Positions 1 to 8,133 of a stretch of DNA of 64,000 nt are shown here, piece after piece. How positions within the stretch are numbered: position 1 is the first letter of the stretch; each line of letters begins with the position of its first letter. The DNA comes from Psychrobacter sp. M13. GTDB taxonomy: Bacteria > Pseudomonadota > Gammaproteobacteria > Pseudomonadales > Moraxellaceae. Made by a program: the position numbers and the translations under genes. The DNA lies in contig NZ_CP132194.1 of the NCBI RefSeq assembly GCF_030718935.1, forward strand, positions 2,170,001 through 2,234,000. The letters run 5' to 3'. The notes under the pieces were generated by a model. It was given only the letters and a program-made list of their open reading frames with translations. It was not told the origin of the DNA and searched no databases.

Positions 1-2
1 GT

Positions 3-617
3 AAATTTTATATCGCTCGTGAGGATGACGCTTACTTTTATGTCAATTTTACTGACTACTTAGATACGGGGTTGTTTATCGATCACCGTAATATGCGCGC
101 ACGTATCAAAGCCAATAGCCGCAACAAATCAGTGCTGAATTTATTTGCTTATACTTGTACCGCAAGCGTTCATGCGGCTTTAGCGGGTGCTAAAAAAGTC
201 ACTAGTGTTGACTTGTCACAGAATTATCTAGATTGGGGTAAGCAGAACTTTGTACTGAACGGTCTTGATGTCAGTCGCAATAACTATCAATTTGTAGCCG
301 CTGATATATTTGAATGGATTAAAGATAATACTGAACAATTCGATATTATCTTTATCGATCCACCGACCTTTTCAAACTCCAAAAAGTTTCAAGGCACCTT
401 TGATGTGCAGCGTGACCATGCTGCTCTAATCAACCGCGCTATGAATCGCTTGACGGCTGACGGCGTATTGTATTTCTCTAACAACTTTACTCGCTTTGAA
501 TTGGATGAGCAGTTAACTGAGCGCTACGATATCACTGATGTTACGCACCAAACCATAGGCTTTGACTTTAATATCAAAAAACCGATCCATCAGAGCTTTG
601 AGATTCGTCATCGCTAA
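3..617 (+). CDS. rlmL: 23S rRNA guanine methyltransferase RlmKL, C-terminal part (5' end outside window)
   Basis: The frame is open from base 3, so the gene starts before the window and about 204 C-terminal residues are visible. They form the RlmK half of the two-domain RlmKL enzyme, which makes m7G in 23S rRNA, while the missing N-terminal half would make m2G. Seen directly: the entry segment YLDTGLFIDHR, the SAM-binding motif NLFAYTCTASVHAA, an acidic VDLS end of strand 2, and the catalytic-loop motif DPPTFSNS. The protein ends at FEIRHR, close to the family's usual C-terminus. The methionine at base 72 is internal and is not the start. The identification is firm; only the N-terminal half cannot be checked. 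Confidence 0.93.
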   Translation, partial: KFYIAREDDAYFYVNFTDYLDTGLFIDHRNMRARIKANSRNKSVLNLFAYTCTASVHAALAGAKKVTSVDLSQNYLDWGKQNFVLNGLDVSRNNYQFVAADIFEWIKDNTEQFDIIFIDPPTFSNSKKFQGTFDVQRDHAALINRAMNRLTADGVLYFSNNFTRFELDEQLTERYDITDVTHQTIGFDFNIKKPIHQSFEIRHR

Positions 618-721
618 AGCAAGTTATTGCTAAGACGATTATAAGATGATCTGACTTTATTATTAGAAGGGTCATTTATATTAAAACAACATAAACGGGT
701 ACAATAATGACCTTATCGGCT

Positions 722-750
722 TTGATTGGGTCATTTATTGTTGTTATGAT
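722..750 (+). promoter_or_regulatory. Candidate sigma70 promoter for the first terD gene
   Basis: A TTGATT element and a TATGAT element are separated by exactly 17 bases, about 70 bases before the TerD start codon. The match to consensus is 4 of 6 and 5 of 6. This was found by eye only, with no experimental support. Confidence 0.45.
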
Positions 751-820
751 AGAGCGCTATTACATAATATTATGTTAGTTAATTCTAAAATAATTTAATT
801 CTAATAAAAAGGATAGTCCT

Positions 821-1396
821 ATGGCTTTATCATTAAATAAAGGCGGTAATTTATCGCTAACCAAAACCGACCCAAATCTAACTAAGCTATTGATAGGGTT
901 AGGTTGGGATGAGCGTGCAACCTCTGGTGCTGAATTTGATCTTGATGCTAGTGTGTTTTTATTAAGCACTGCGGGCAAAGTGCGCGGCGACCATGATTTT
1001 ATCTTCTATAATCAATTAAAATCAGACAATGGCGCAGTCGAGCATACAGGTGACAACCGTACTGGCGAAGGTGATGGCGATGACGAGCTCGTAAAAGTTA
1101 ATTTGACTCAAGTACCAGCCGATGTCGACAAAATCGTCGTTACAGTGACTATTCATGATGCTGCTGCGCGTAGTCAAAACTTTGGACAAGTTGCCAATGC
1201 GTTTATTCGTGTAGTGAACGAAGAGACAGGTACTGAAGTGGTACGCTTCGACTTAGCAGAGGACTATTCTGTAGAGACTGCTATGGTCTTTGGTGAAGTC
1301 TATCGCCATAATAATGAGTGGAAATTTCGTGCAGTAGGTCAAGGCTATTCAGGTGGCTTGCAAGCGATGTGTCAACAGTATGGCGTTGATATCTAA
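821..1396 (+). CDS. terD: TerD family stress protein (copy 1)
   Basis: A 191-residue single-domain TerD protein, the usual length. TerD proteins are cytoplasmic calcium-binding proteins of the Ter response to tellurite, oxidative and other envelope or DNA stresses. The ligand-bearing motifs are intact: GLGWD (26-30), DLD (40-42), [10 protein letters not shown] (59-68) and the acidic [13 protein letters not shown] loop (77-89). The C-terminus ends in the expected [14 protein letters not shown] block. An AAGGA Shine-Dalgarno sits just before ATG 821. It is very similar to the copy at 3921, so the pair looks like a duplication. A terminator follows, so it is probably transcribed alone. Confidence 0.95.
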   Translation: MALSLNKGGNLSLTKTDPNLTKLLIGLGWDERATSGAEFDLDASVFLLSTAGKVRGDHDFIFYNQLKSDNGAVEHTGDNRTGEGDGDDELVKVNLTQVPADVDKIVVTVTIHDAAARSQNFGQVANAFIRVVNEETGTEVVRFDLAEDYSVETAMVFGEVYRHNNEWKFRAVGQGYSGGLQAMCQQYGVDI

Positions 1397-1400
1397 TATT

Positions 1401-1430
1401 TTTTAGTGAATTTCATTTTAGTGAATTTCA
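1401..1430 (+). repeat. Perfect 15-bp tandem duplication
   Basis: The 15-mer TTTTAGTGAATTTCA occurs twice head to tail directly after the TerD stop codon and before the terminator stem. It is a local replication-slippage type duplication with no obvious function. Confidence 0.8.
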
Positions 1431-1431
1431 T

Positions 1432-1474
1432 AAAGGGTTTAAGCTTATCATATAGGTTTAAGCCCTTTAATTTT
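1432..1474 (+). terminator. Rho-independent terminator after terD copy 1
   Basis: AAAGGGTTTAAGC pairs with GTTTAAGCCCTTT (13 pairs, two of them G-U) around an 11-base loop and is followed by AATTTT. The T tract is short, so termination may be leaky towards the TerC-like gene. Confidence 0.6.
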
Positions 1475-1664
1475 GAGCGTTAATCCCTATAATAGGAGGG
1501 TTAATAATCAAGTGCTTATTTATTGGACATGAAGTTATTAGTAGTAAATTTTCCTACAATGCTTTATCTTCTTGTTGTTTTTATAAATGGTATACAAAGC
1601 AAATTTTTATTATTCAATACTTTTTCAAAGCCAGCTTACTTTGTGCTATTAGACAGGATATGTC

Positions 1665-2762
1665 ATGAGACATTTTTATTTAGATTTTATCTTCACTGCT
1701 ATCGCTTTAGCAGTAGCCGCATGGTGGGGATACTCTCACAGTGGCATAAGCGGGATGTTATCTACGCTATCGATTACTGCTATTTTGGCAGTAATGGAGA
1801 TATCATTATCGTTCGATAACGCGGTAGTCAACGCTTCGGTATTGAAGCGCTGGGATGCCTTTTGGAAGATGATATTCTTAACCATCGGTATTTTAATCGC
1901 CGTATTCGGTATGCGTCTGGTGTTCCCTATTGTCATCGTCGCGGTCACCGCTGATCTGGGTATGATGGAAGTCATCACCCTTGCGCTAAACAATCCAGCA
2001 GAATACTCAGCAAGATTACTTGAGCATCACGCTGAGATATCAGCGTTTGGCGGTATTTTCTTACTGCTTGTATTCTTGAACTTTGTCTTTGATGATAAAG
2101 AAGTCCATTGGTTTGATTGGCTTGAGAGCCGCTTGGCTAAATTCGGTCAAGTCGATGCGATGAGTGTATTTGTCGCGCTTATCGTGCTGATGGTTGCTGT
2201 CTCATTTGCCAATGAGACCCAAGCTGGTGCGGTGTTGATCGCAGGTATTTGGGGTATTTTGGTCTATCTTGGCGTGCAGGTGATATCAGGGTTGCTCGAA
2301 GGTGACTTGGAAGAAGAGCTGGACGAGCACGGTAATACTACTGGTCAGACCACTAGTGCTATCATGCGCGGTGGTATTATCGGCTTCTTATACTTAGAAG
2401 TACTCGATGCGTCGTTTAGTTTTGATGGCGTTATCGGTGCCTTTGCTATCACTAACGATGTTATCGTCATTATGCTAGGTCTAGCTATCGGTGCGATGTT
2501 CGTGCGTTCGATGACGATCTTTTTGGTCGACAAAGGCACGCTCGATGAGTTTATCTATCTTGAGCACGGTGCGCACTATGCTATCGGCGCATTAGCGGTT
2601 ATTATGCTGCTATCGGTTAAGTTCCATGTACCGGAGCTGATCACAGGTCTTATCGGTATCGCCTTTATAGGCTGGGCGCTGTTAGCTTCGCTTAAACATC
2701 GTAAGATGGAAGCACTAAACGAGGCGAACAATCCTGAGCTAAAAACTCGGCAGTTAGACTAG
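1665..2762 (+). CDS. DUF475 / TerC-superfamily integral membrane protein
   Basis: 365 residues with about eight hydrophobic spans. TerC-superfamily proteins are inner-membrane partners of TerD proteins, thought to move or sense metal ions. Seen here are the paired acidic motifs in membrane segments, SLSFDNAVVNA (about residues 47-57) and SFSFDGVIGAFAITND (about 250-265), which resemble the metal-coordinating FDN/FDG motifs of TerC/DUF475. The start at 1665 has an AGGA six bases upstream. A longer frame starting at 1523 is in a different phase and is not coding. It lies between two TerD genes, which fits a membrane component for them. It is DUF475-type and not a canonical TerC. Confidence 0.85.
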   Translation: MRHFYLDFIFTAIALAVAAWWGYSHSGISGMLSTLSITAILAVMEISLSFDNAVVNASVLKRWDAFWKMIFLTIGILIAVFGMRLVFPIVIVAVTADLGMMEVITLALNNPAEYSARLLEHHAEISAFGGIFLLLVFLNFVFDDKEVHWFDWLESRLAKFGQVDAMSVFVALIVLMVAVSFANETQAGAVLIAGIWGILVYLGVQVISGLLEGDLEEELDEHGNTTGQTTSAIMRGGIIGFLYLEVLDASFSFDGVIGAFAITNDVIVIMLGLAIGAMFVRSMTIFLVDKGTLDEFIYLEHGAHYAIGALAVIMLLSVKFHVPELITGLIGIAFIGWALLASLKHRKMEALNEANNPELKTRQLD

Positions 2763-2789
2763 TTCGTTAGTTTGAAATAGTTAGATAAG

Positions 2790-2825
2790 CAGGCCATAGC
2801 AATTAGTTGTTATGGCCTGTTTTTA
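2790..2825 (+). terminator. Terminator after the TerC-like gene
   Basis: CAGGCCATA pairs with TATGGCCTG and is followed by TTTTTA. It faces the convergent yhhQ gene and has a T tract only on the plus strand. Confidence 0.75.
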
Positions 2826-2903
2826 TGCGGTAATTAATTTAGCTAATTCCTGCATATTATGCTGAGATTAACCTGAATATCGTAAGCTTCATTCAATCAA
2901 GCT

Positions 2904-3563
2904 CTACTTCCCCGCCAGCATCTTTTGCAACTTCGCTAATATCACACCGTACAAGGGTAAAAAGATAAGTATGCCCATGATCATCTTAAATAGATAATCT
3001 ATAGAGCCGATCTCGATCCAATTGGCCGCCATAAAAGGGTCTGGACTTTTGTAAAAGGCGATGGCAAAAAAACAAAGACTATCGATTAAGTTACCAATAA
3101 GCGTCGATGCTAGAGGCGCAATCCACCAAGTTTTAAACTGGCGCAACTTATTAAAGACTCGAATGTCTAACAGCTGCCCAATGACATAAGCACTAAAGCT
3201 AGCTAAGACAATACGAAAGACAAATAAATTAAAATCTAGTAGCTGCTCATGACCGACGAATACCCCATTAGCAAACACTACTGAGAAATAATAAGAGATT
3301 ATCAAAGCAGGCAACATAGCAAAGAGAATAATTCGTCTTGCTAATTGCTGACCAAATATACGTACGGTCAAATCCGTAATCAAAAAGATAAAGGGAAAGG
3401 TAACAGAGCCCCACGTAGTAATAAAGCCAAATAAGCTCACGGGTATCTGTACTAGATAATTACTAATAGCAATGACAAAAATGTGCAGGCCTACTAGCCA
3501 GAATAAAGCACGGCTGTAGCGAATGGATTGAATTGGAGTAGTTAAGATAGTACTGATGCTCAT
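2904..3563 (-). CDS. yhhQ: Queuosine-precursor transporter YhhQ (VUT family)
   Basis: 219 residues with about six membrane segments. The family imports 7-cyano-7-deazaguanine and 7-aminomethyl-7-deazaguanine, precursors of queuosine in tRNA. Family-typical features include LVQIPVSLFGFITTWGSVTF near the N-terminus, LITDLTVRIFGQ (about 60-71), a central ASFSAYVIGQLLDIRVFNKL segment and the distal SLIGNLIDS-type stretch (here STLIGNLIDSLCFF). Length and motif order match E. coli YhhQ. It is alone on the minus strand among plus-strand ter genes. AGGACT precedes the start. Whether it serves ordinary queuosine salvage or supplies a deazapurine to the Ter pathway cannot be told from sequence. Confidence 0.88.
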   Translation of the reverse strand: MSISTILTTPIQSIRYSRALFWLVGLHIFVIAISNYLVQIPVSLFGFITTWGSVTFPFIFLITDLTVRIFGQQLARRIILFAMLPALIISYYFSVVFANGVFVGHEQLLDFNLFVFRIVLASFSAYVIGQLLDIRVFNKLRQFKTWWIAPLASTLIGNLIDSLCFFAIAFYKSPDPFMAANWIEIGSIDYLFKMIMGILIFLPLYGVILAKLQKMLAGK

Positions 3564-3920
3564 AGAAGAGTCCTTTTTTTAAATCAGGGTTGAGGGAACC
3601 TGAGCGCGCATATTATAAAGCAAAATGTTGATAATGGCTAACATGATTATGACGAAAGCGTTCAAATCATTTACGTTACAACTAAGATCCAAGTGTAATA
3701 GTGAGTGTAATATAGACACACAAAATACGACTTGCTTAGTCTGCACACGCTTAGTATAGTAAAGCTTGAAGATATATAGGGCTTAGGTTATGGTCAGTGT
3801 TACGAATGAATAACTTGAGCAAATATTTTATATATTTAACAGCTCAAATGCTTGAGTTTTTAAAATCCCAATTGACTTAATCGAACAATAAACTTATCTA
3901 ATAAATCAAAGGACAATTTT
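3564..3920. other. Divergent intergenic region between yhhQ and terD copy 2
   Basis: The 357 bases hold no convincing ORF or RNA gene. The right end carries the terD copy 2 leader and the left end the yhhQ leader. The sequence is AT-rich and no operator repeat was recognised. Confidence 0.6.
3872..3900 (+). promoter_or_regulatory. Candidate promoter for terD copy 2
   Basis: TTGACT and a weak TATCTA box lie 17 bases apart, about 20 bases before the start codon. The leader would then be very short. The -35 is good and the -10 poor, so this is tentative. Confidence 0.3.
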
Positions 3921-4496
3921 ATGGCTATTAGCTTATCGAAAGGCGGCAACGTAAACTTATCAAAAGAAGCACCAGGTCTGACTAACATTACTGTTGGTCT
4001 TGGCTGGGATCCACGTGCGACCGACGGTCAAGAGTTTGATTTAGATGCGATTGGCTTTTTGGTTAATGAAGGCGGTAAAGTGCGTAATGATCAAGACTTT
4101 ATTTTCTTTAATAACTTAAAGTCAGATAATGGTGCTGTTGAGCACACAGGTGATAACCGTACTGGCGAAGGTGACGGCGATGATGAAGCTATCAAAGTCA
4201 ATCTAGCAAGCATTCCAGCTGATGTGAATAAAGTCGCGCTTTGTGCCATTATTTATGAAGGTCAAGGTCGTAATCAGAACTTCGGTCAAGTAGGTGAAGC
4301 ATACATTCGTATCGTCAATGATAATGGTGGTTCTGAGATTGCCCGTTATGACCTATCAGAAGATGGTAGTACAGAGACGGCTATGATCTTTGGTGAGCTA
4401 TATCGTCATAGTGGTGATTGGAAATTCCGTGCCGTTGGTCAAGGCTTTAGTGGTGGATTGGGTCCATTAGCAGCATCATACGGTGTCAATGTATAA
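3921..4496 (+). CDS. terD: TerD family stress protein (copy 2)
   Basis: A 191-residue TerD protein, collinear residue for residue with copy 1. Calcium-site motifs are present: GLGWD (26-30), DLD (40-42) and [13 protein letters not shown] (77-89). The main differences lie in the core strand ([12 protein letters not shown] in place of [12 protein letters not shown]) and the C-terminus ([11 protein letters not shown]). This version is closer to the usual TerD/TerE pattern. An AAAGGA Shine-Dalgarno precedes the ATG. A hairpin follows, so it is probably monocistronic but adjacent to the AIM24-type and TerD-like genes on the same strand. Confidence 0.95.
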   Translation: MAISLSKGGNVNLSKEAPGLTNITVGLGWDPRATDGQEFDLDAIGFLVNEGGKVRNDQDFIFFNNLKSDNGAVEHTGDNRTGEGDGDDEAIKVNLASIPADVNKVALCAIIYEGQGRNQNFGQVGEAYIRIVNDNGGSEIARYDLSEDGSTETAMIFGELYRHSGDWKFRAVGQGFSGGLGPLAASYGVNV

Positions 4497-4555
4497 GTCT
4501 TACTAGACTACATAAAGGTAATAACTGAAATCTAAGCCTATTGGTTAATACCTAT

Positions 4556-4596
4556 AAAGCTATCACGTGTGAGTTATTGACGCACCTGATAGCTTT
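4556..4596 (+). terminator. Hairpin after terD copy 2
   Basis: AAAGCTATCA pairs with TGATAGCTTT, with a GTGTG/CGCAC inner helix. It is followed by AAAATT and not by a T run, so it may be an attenuating or stabilising hairpin and not a full terminator. Confidence 0.45.
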
Positions 4597-4686
4597 AAAA
4601 TTAATGACTACTTAATTTATAGAAGTATCTCACTTTATAAGAGCATCTCAATTATTAAACGATAGTATCATGAGGATCTATTCACT

Positions 4687-5439
4687 ATGGCAGCGACTTT
4701 TAGCTTAATCGGTACAATTGAACCTTTTTTGCATTGTAATTTGCAAAAGGGCGATTCGATATATTGCGAAGCCAATGCGATGGTGATGATGGAGTCAAAC
4801 CTTGAGCTCAAAGGTAAATTGCAAGGCGGACTTATGCAGTCGCTCATGCGCCGTTTTGCCAATGATGAATCGTTATTTCAGCAGCAGATTGAGGCGACGG
4901 GTGGCGAAGGCGATTGCTTGCTGGCCCCTACTCTCGATGGTGATATGCAGATACTGGACGTTGGCGCTCAGCAATATACTCTAAGCGACGGCGCCTTTGT
5001 TGCAGCGCAAACAGGTGTCGATATCAAGGCCAAGATTCAACGTAATCTTGGTGGTGCGGTATTTGGTGATACGGGCGGCTTTATGGTTATGCAAACTCAG
5101 GGCACTGGTCAAGTAGTGGTGTCAGGATTTGGCTCACTGTTTGAGATTGAAGTTACGCCAGGTAAAGATGTGGTTATCGATAACGGTCATGTGGTGTGCT
5201 GGGATTCCAACCTTGAATATAAGTTATCGGTATCAACTAGCAAGAAAAAAGGCTTTATGGGTAATATTATAAACTCTGTCACCAGCGGCGAAGGTATGGT
5301 ATTGAACTTCTCGGGTAACGGCAAAGTGATTATCTGCTCACGTAATCGTGATAGCTATCAAGGCTGGCTACAAAGTATCCTCGGAACAAGCTCAGGAGGT
5401 CGCGGTGGCGGCGGTGGCTTTTTAGATAACATTTTATAA
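4687..5439 (+). CDS. TIGR00266 / AIM24-family protein
   Basis: 250 residues of the TIGR00266 (DUF124, AIM24-like) beta-fold family, whose biochemical role is unknown but which recurs beside TerD genes. Seen: the FGDTGGFMVMQTQGTGQVVVSG region (about 128-150), a conserved LLAPTLDGDMQILDV-type segment (about 76-91) and a Gly-rich tail ending GGRGGGGGFLDNIL. The tail resembles the Gly-rich insert in the TerD-like protein encoded next. Start ATG 4687 follows GAGGA. It is 106 bases upstream of the next gene on the same strand and probably co-transcribed with it. No signal peptide or membrane span is visible, so it should be cytoplasmic. Confidence 0.87.
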   Translation: MAATFSLIGTIEPFLHCNLQKGDSIYCEANAMVMMESNLELKGKLQGGLMQSLMRRFANDESLFQQQIEATGGEGDCLLAPTLDGDMQILDVGAQQYTLSDGAFVAAQTGVDIKAKIQRNLGGAVFGDTGGFMVMQTQGTGQVVVSGFGSLFEIEVTPGKDVVIDNGHVVCWDSNLEYKLSVSTSKKKGFMGNIINSVTSGEGMVLNFSGNGKVIICSRNRDSYQGWLQSILGTSSGGRGGGGGFLDNIL

Positions 5440-5545
5440 TTATTAGCTATTTATAGTTATTGGCCGTAAGTACTCACTGCAACTCTAAACCTAGCAAAAA
5501 TATTTTAAAGCTTTCATTATTTATAACTCATAAAAGGAATATAAC

Positions 5546-6160
5546 ATGGCAGTTAGTCTACAAAAGGGACAAAAAATATCCCTGAGTAAAGAAGCAGGCG
5601 GTACACTCACTCAGGTCAAGTTAGGTCTAGGCTGGGATGTTGCTCAAAATCCACAAGCACAAAAAAGTGGCGGTTTTTTAGGTAAGCTCTTTGGCGGTGG
5701 TGGCGGTAGCGATGATTCTATCGATCTAGATGCCTCTTGCATTATGTTTGATAGCAATAAGCAGGCGGTTGATGCTATCTGGTTTAGCCAATTAAAATCA
5801 AAAGACGGTAGCATTGTACATACGGGTGATAACCGTACTGGCGCAGGCGACGGTGATGACGAAGTCATCAATGTTGATCTCTCAAAAGTCTCTGCCAATG
5901 TAGTGTCGCTAGTCTTTACAGTTAATAGCTTTACGGGTCAAACTTTTGAAACTGTTGAAAATGCCTTTTGCCGTATCGTTAATGCCAATAATAACAGTGA
6001 AGTGGCACGTTATAACCTCTCCTCGCAAGGGACACACACCGCGATGATTATGGCAAAAGTATATCGTCATAATAATGAATGGAAAATGCATGCTATTGGC
6101 GAAACCGCCTCTGGTCGCACTTTTCATGACTTGATGCCTGCTATTGCTCCGCATGCTTAA
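5546..6160 (+). CDS. TerD family protein with Gly-rich insertion (copy 3)
   Basis: 204 residues. The TerD fold is kept: GLGWD near residue 30, IDLDASC after the insert, and GDNRTGAGDGDDE at about 93-105. A roughly 20-residue insertion between the first strand and the DLD motif carries GFLGKLFGGGGG. TerA at 10754 has a comparable GLLGDLF element at the equivalent place in its second domain, so the insert marks a distinct TerD subtype. The C-terminus (SGRTFHDLMPAIAPHA) diverges from copies 1 and 2. AAAGGA precedes ATG 5546, and a strong terminator follows. Confidence 0.93.
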   Translation: MAVSLQKGQKISLSKEAGGTLTQVKLGLGWDVAQNPQAQKSGGFLGKLFGGGGGSDDSIDLDASCIMFDSNKQAVDAIWFSQLKSKDGSIVHTGDNRTGAGDGDDEVINVDLSKVSANVVSLVFTVNSFTGQTFETVENAFCRIVNANNNSEVARYNLSSQGTHTAMIMAKVYRHNNEWKMHAIGETASGRTFHDLMPAIAPHA

Positions 6161-6190
6161 TTAAGCCGATACCATAACTCTATAAAATAA

Positions 6191-6226
6191 AAAAGCCCAG
6201 CTATTTAAATAGCTGGGCTTTTTCTT
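6191..6226 (+). terminator. Strong terminator after TerD copy 3
   Basis: AAAAGCCCAGCTATTT pairs with AAATAGCTGGGCTTTT as a near-perfect 16-bp palindrome followed by more T. The flanking A and T runs make it usable in both directions. Confidence 0.92.
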
Positions 6227-6291
6227 TTGAAAAACATAAACCCTAGTCTTAAAATACTTATCTCTTTCATAAAAAACTAAAGTGGGTGTAG

Positions 6292-6308
6292 GGTGCGCTC
6301 CGCGCACC
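6292..6308. repeat. Short GC-rich hairpin, possible dispersed repeat
   Basis: GGTGCGC, a three-base TCC loop, then GCGCACC, in AT-rich surroundings and preceded by GTAG. The element is compact and unlike its context, as expected of a REP-type or end-of-element sequence. Only a partial look-alike (AAGGTGCGCC near 60188) was seen elsewhere here. Confidence 0.4.
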
Positions 6309-6394
6309 GATTACTTATCACAATCTAGCTTTTGGTACGCATGGCACACTCTAAAAAGGCTATCCCGTCCTGCAATAATTTTATATAAAACGAT

Positions 6395-6460
6395 CTACTT
6401 ACGTCCTCGCTTTCACCTAAAGCCCCAATCAAAGGCTTTATCCATCTCTTGATGCTTTTA
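6395..6460 (-). pseudogene. Relic of the 3' end of terA
   Basis: Bases 6395-6455 align without gaps to 10754-10814, the last 61 bases of terA including its stop codon, with five mismatches (56 of 61 identical). Read in the terA frame it gives HQEMDKAFDWGFR, then a stop, then KRGRK and the original stop position. The stop replaces a conserved Trp codon (TGG to TGA), and upstream of base 6455 the frame is lost. It is therefore a decayed copy and not a gene. The 71-residue open frame across it (6325-6540) is in another phase. Together with the real terA end at 10754 it brackets the yfcC-lytTR-lytS segment. Confidence 0.85.
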
Positions 6461-6624
6461 AATCGCACCGAGTTGGTTAACTCGTTGCCAATAATGTACA
6501 ACTCGTCGTCTATAAGCGCATCTGGTATATTCAAGAACATTATCAGCCATTTCTATATTACAGTTTTGTTTCTATTTAACATATTAATTACATTCTCTAA
6601 AACGGATTATTTGGAGCAAAAGGC

Positions 6625-8058
6625 ATGTCAAAGAGTAATACTGATAATGTAGAACTAGTGAGTAAGCCAAAGAAAAAATTTGAGATGCCACACATTTATG
6701 TCATCTTATTTGTATTTAGTGCTATTGCAGCTATTCTTACGCACTTTGTACCCTCTGGTAAATACGATCGTGTTCTTGGACCAGAAGGTAGGACTACCAT
6801 TGATGCCACGTCTTACCATCTTATAGAGCAGACTCCGGTTGGCATCACCGAATTTCTAACTGCTGTGCCTAGAGGTCTTATTGATGCTGGTGAAGTTGTA
6901 TTTTTCACATTCATTATCGGTGGTATGTTTATGGTCCTTAGAAGGACTGGAATTATTGAAGTTATTGTTGATAAATTAGCACGCAAATTTGCTAATAATG
7001 GTTTACTGTTAATAGCAGTATTGACTACGACATTTGCTTTTATTGCCACATTAATTGGTACACCAGAATTATCGCTGGTATATATTCCGGTTATTATGCC
7101 GTTAATTATTGCGTTAGGATATGACTCAGTAACAGCCGCTGCAATTGCATTGTGTGGAACCGGTGCCGGCTTTAGCGCTGGTGTACTCAACCCAATCAAT
7201 ACAGGACTTGGACAGAAGCTATCTGGATTACCAGTGTTCTCAGGAATGGGTTTACGTTCAATCGTATTCGTTTTGGCAGTAACTGCGGTTGTTTTCTTTA
7301 TCATAAGATACGCCAAGAAAATTAAGCAGGATCCATCCAAGAGTTATGTGTATGAAGAAGACAGTGAAAAAAGAATAGAGTTTAATCAAATTGCGGGTGG
7401 TACTGCTCTTGTTATGACATCTCGTCAAAAGCTTGCTGCATATGCAACGCTTATTTTCTTTGCAGTATTAGTATACGGTGTACTTAAGCAGGGCTGGTTC
7501 ATGATAGAGATGTCTGGGCTGTTTGTGATCATGGGCATCGTAGTTGGAATGATTGCTGGTCTTAAACTTACTGAGATATGTGAGGGCTTTAATCAAGGCT
7601 TTAAAGATGTATTGATGGGCGCTTTTATCGTCGGCTTAGCTCGTGCAGTTGCTGTGGTATTAGAAGATGGCAACGTCATGGACACTCTTGTACATTCTTT
7701 GGGGACTTTAGTTGGAGATTTACCTCCTGAGCTGGCAGCAGTTGGCATGTACTTTGTCCAAACTGCAATTAATTTCGTAATCTCCTCTGGTAGTGGACAA
7801 GCTCTCGTTACCATGCCTATTATGGCGCCACTTGCTGATCTCGTTGGAGTAACCCGACAGACTGCCGTTCTAGCCTATCAGCTTGGCGATGGCTTTACTC
7901 ACGTTCTTTTCCCTACTAGCGGCTATTTTATGGCAGCACTAGTTATCGCGGGCGTTCCTTATCAAAAATGGATGCGCTTTTTCTTACCACTTTTCGGAGT
8001 TTGGGCTATGATTGCTATTGGCTCGCTAATCGTCGCACAAATGATAGGTTGGTCATAA
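6625..8058 (+). CDS. YfcC-family transporter (DcuC/AbgT-like carboxylate or amino-acid carrier)
   Basis: 477 residues with about a dozen membrane segments, of the YfcC group (C4-dicarboxylate anaerobic carrier superfamily), inner membrane. Seen: a short basic cytoplasmic N-terminus ending KKKFEMPHIYVIL; FVPSGKYDR after the first span; two re-entrant-like repeats, GTGAGFSAGVLNPINTG (about 180-196) and NFVISSGSGQALVTMPIMAPL (about 385-405); and a final QLGDGFTHVLFPTSGYFMAAL. The NPxNxG and SSGSGQ motifs are typical. The substrate is not predictable; peptides, carboxylates or amino acids are possible. A GGAGC sits before ATG 6625. It converges on a LytTR/LytS two-component operon that probably regulates it. 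Confidence 0.87.
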   Translation: MSKSNTDNVELVSKPKKKFEMPHIYVILFVFSAIAAILTHFVPSGKYDRVLGPEGRTTIDATSYHLIEQTPVGITEFLTAVPRGLIDAGEVVFFTFIIGGMFMVLRRTGIIEVIVDKLARKFANNGLLLIAVLTTTFAFIATLIGTPELSLVYIPVIMPLIIALGYDSVTAAAIALCGTGAGFSAGVLNPINTGLGQKLSGLPVFSGMGLRSIVFVLAVTAVVFFIIRYAKKIKQDPSKSYVYEEDSEKRIEFNQIAGGTALVMTSRQKLAAYATLIFFAVLVYGVLKQGWFMIEMSGLFVIMGIVVGMIAGLKLTEICEGFNQGFKDVLMGAFIVGLARAVAVVLEDGNVMDTLVHSLGTLVGDLPPELAAVGMYFVQTAINFVISSGSGQALVTMPIMAPLADLVGVTRQTAVLAYQLGDGFTHVLFPTSGYFMAALVIAGVPYQKWMRFFLPLFGVWAMIAIGSLIVAQMIGWS

Positions 8059-8086
8059 ACGATAATTAAATCACATTATCAATAAT

Positions 8087-8122
8087 AAAAGGGGTAGATA
8101 TTTATTATATCTGCCCCTTTTT
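8087..8122. terminator. Bidirectional terminator between yfcC and the two-component operon
   Basis: AAAAGGGGTAGATAT pairs with ATATCTGCCCCTTTTT across a short AT loop. A and T runs on both sides serve both convergent genes. Confidence 0.88.
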
Positions 8123-8133
8123 ATAATCAAATA

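Noticed and set aside
1523..1819. 98-residue plus-strand frame before the TerC-like gene
   Set aside because: It overlaps the well-supported DUF475 gene out of phase and has no recognised domain.
6325..6540. 71-residue minus-strand open frame
   Set aside because: It overlaps the terA 3' relic in another phase, has no ribosome site and no family match.
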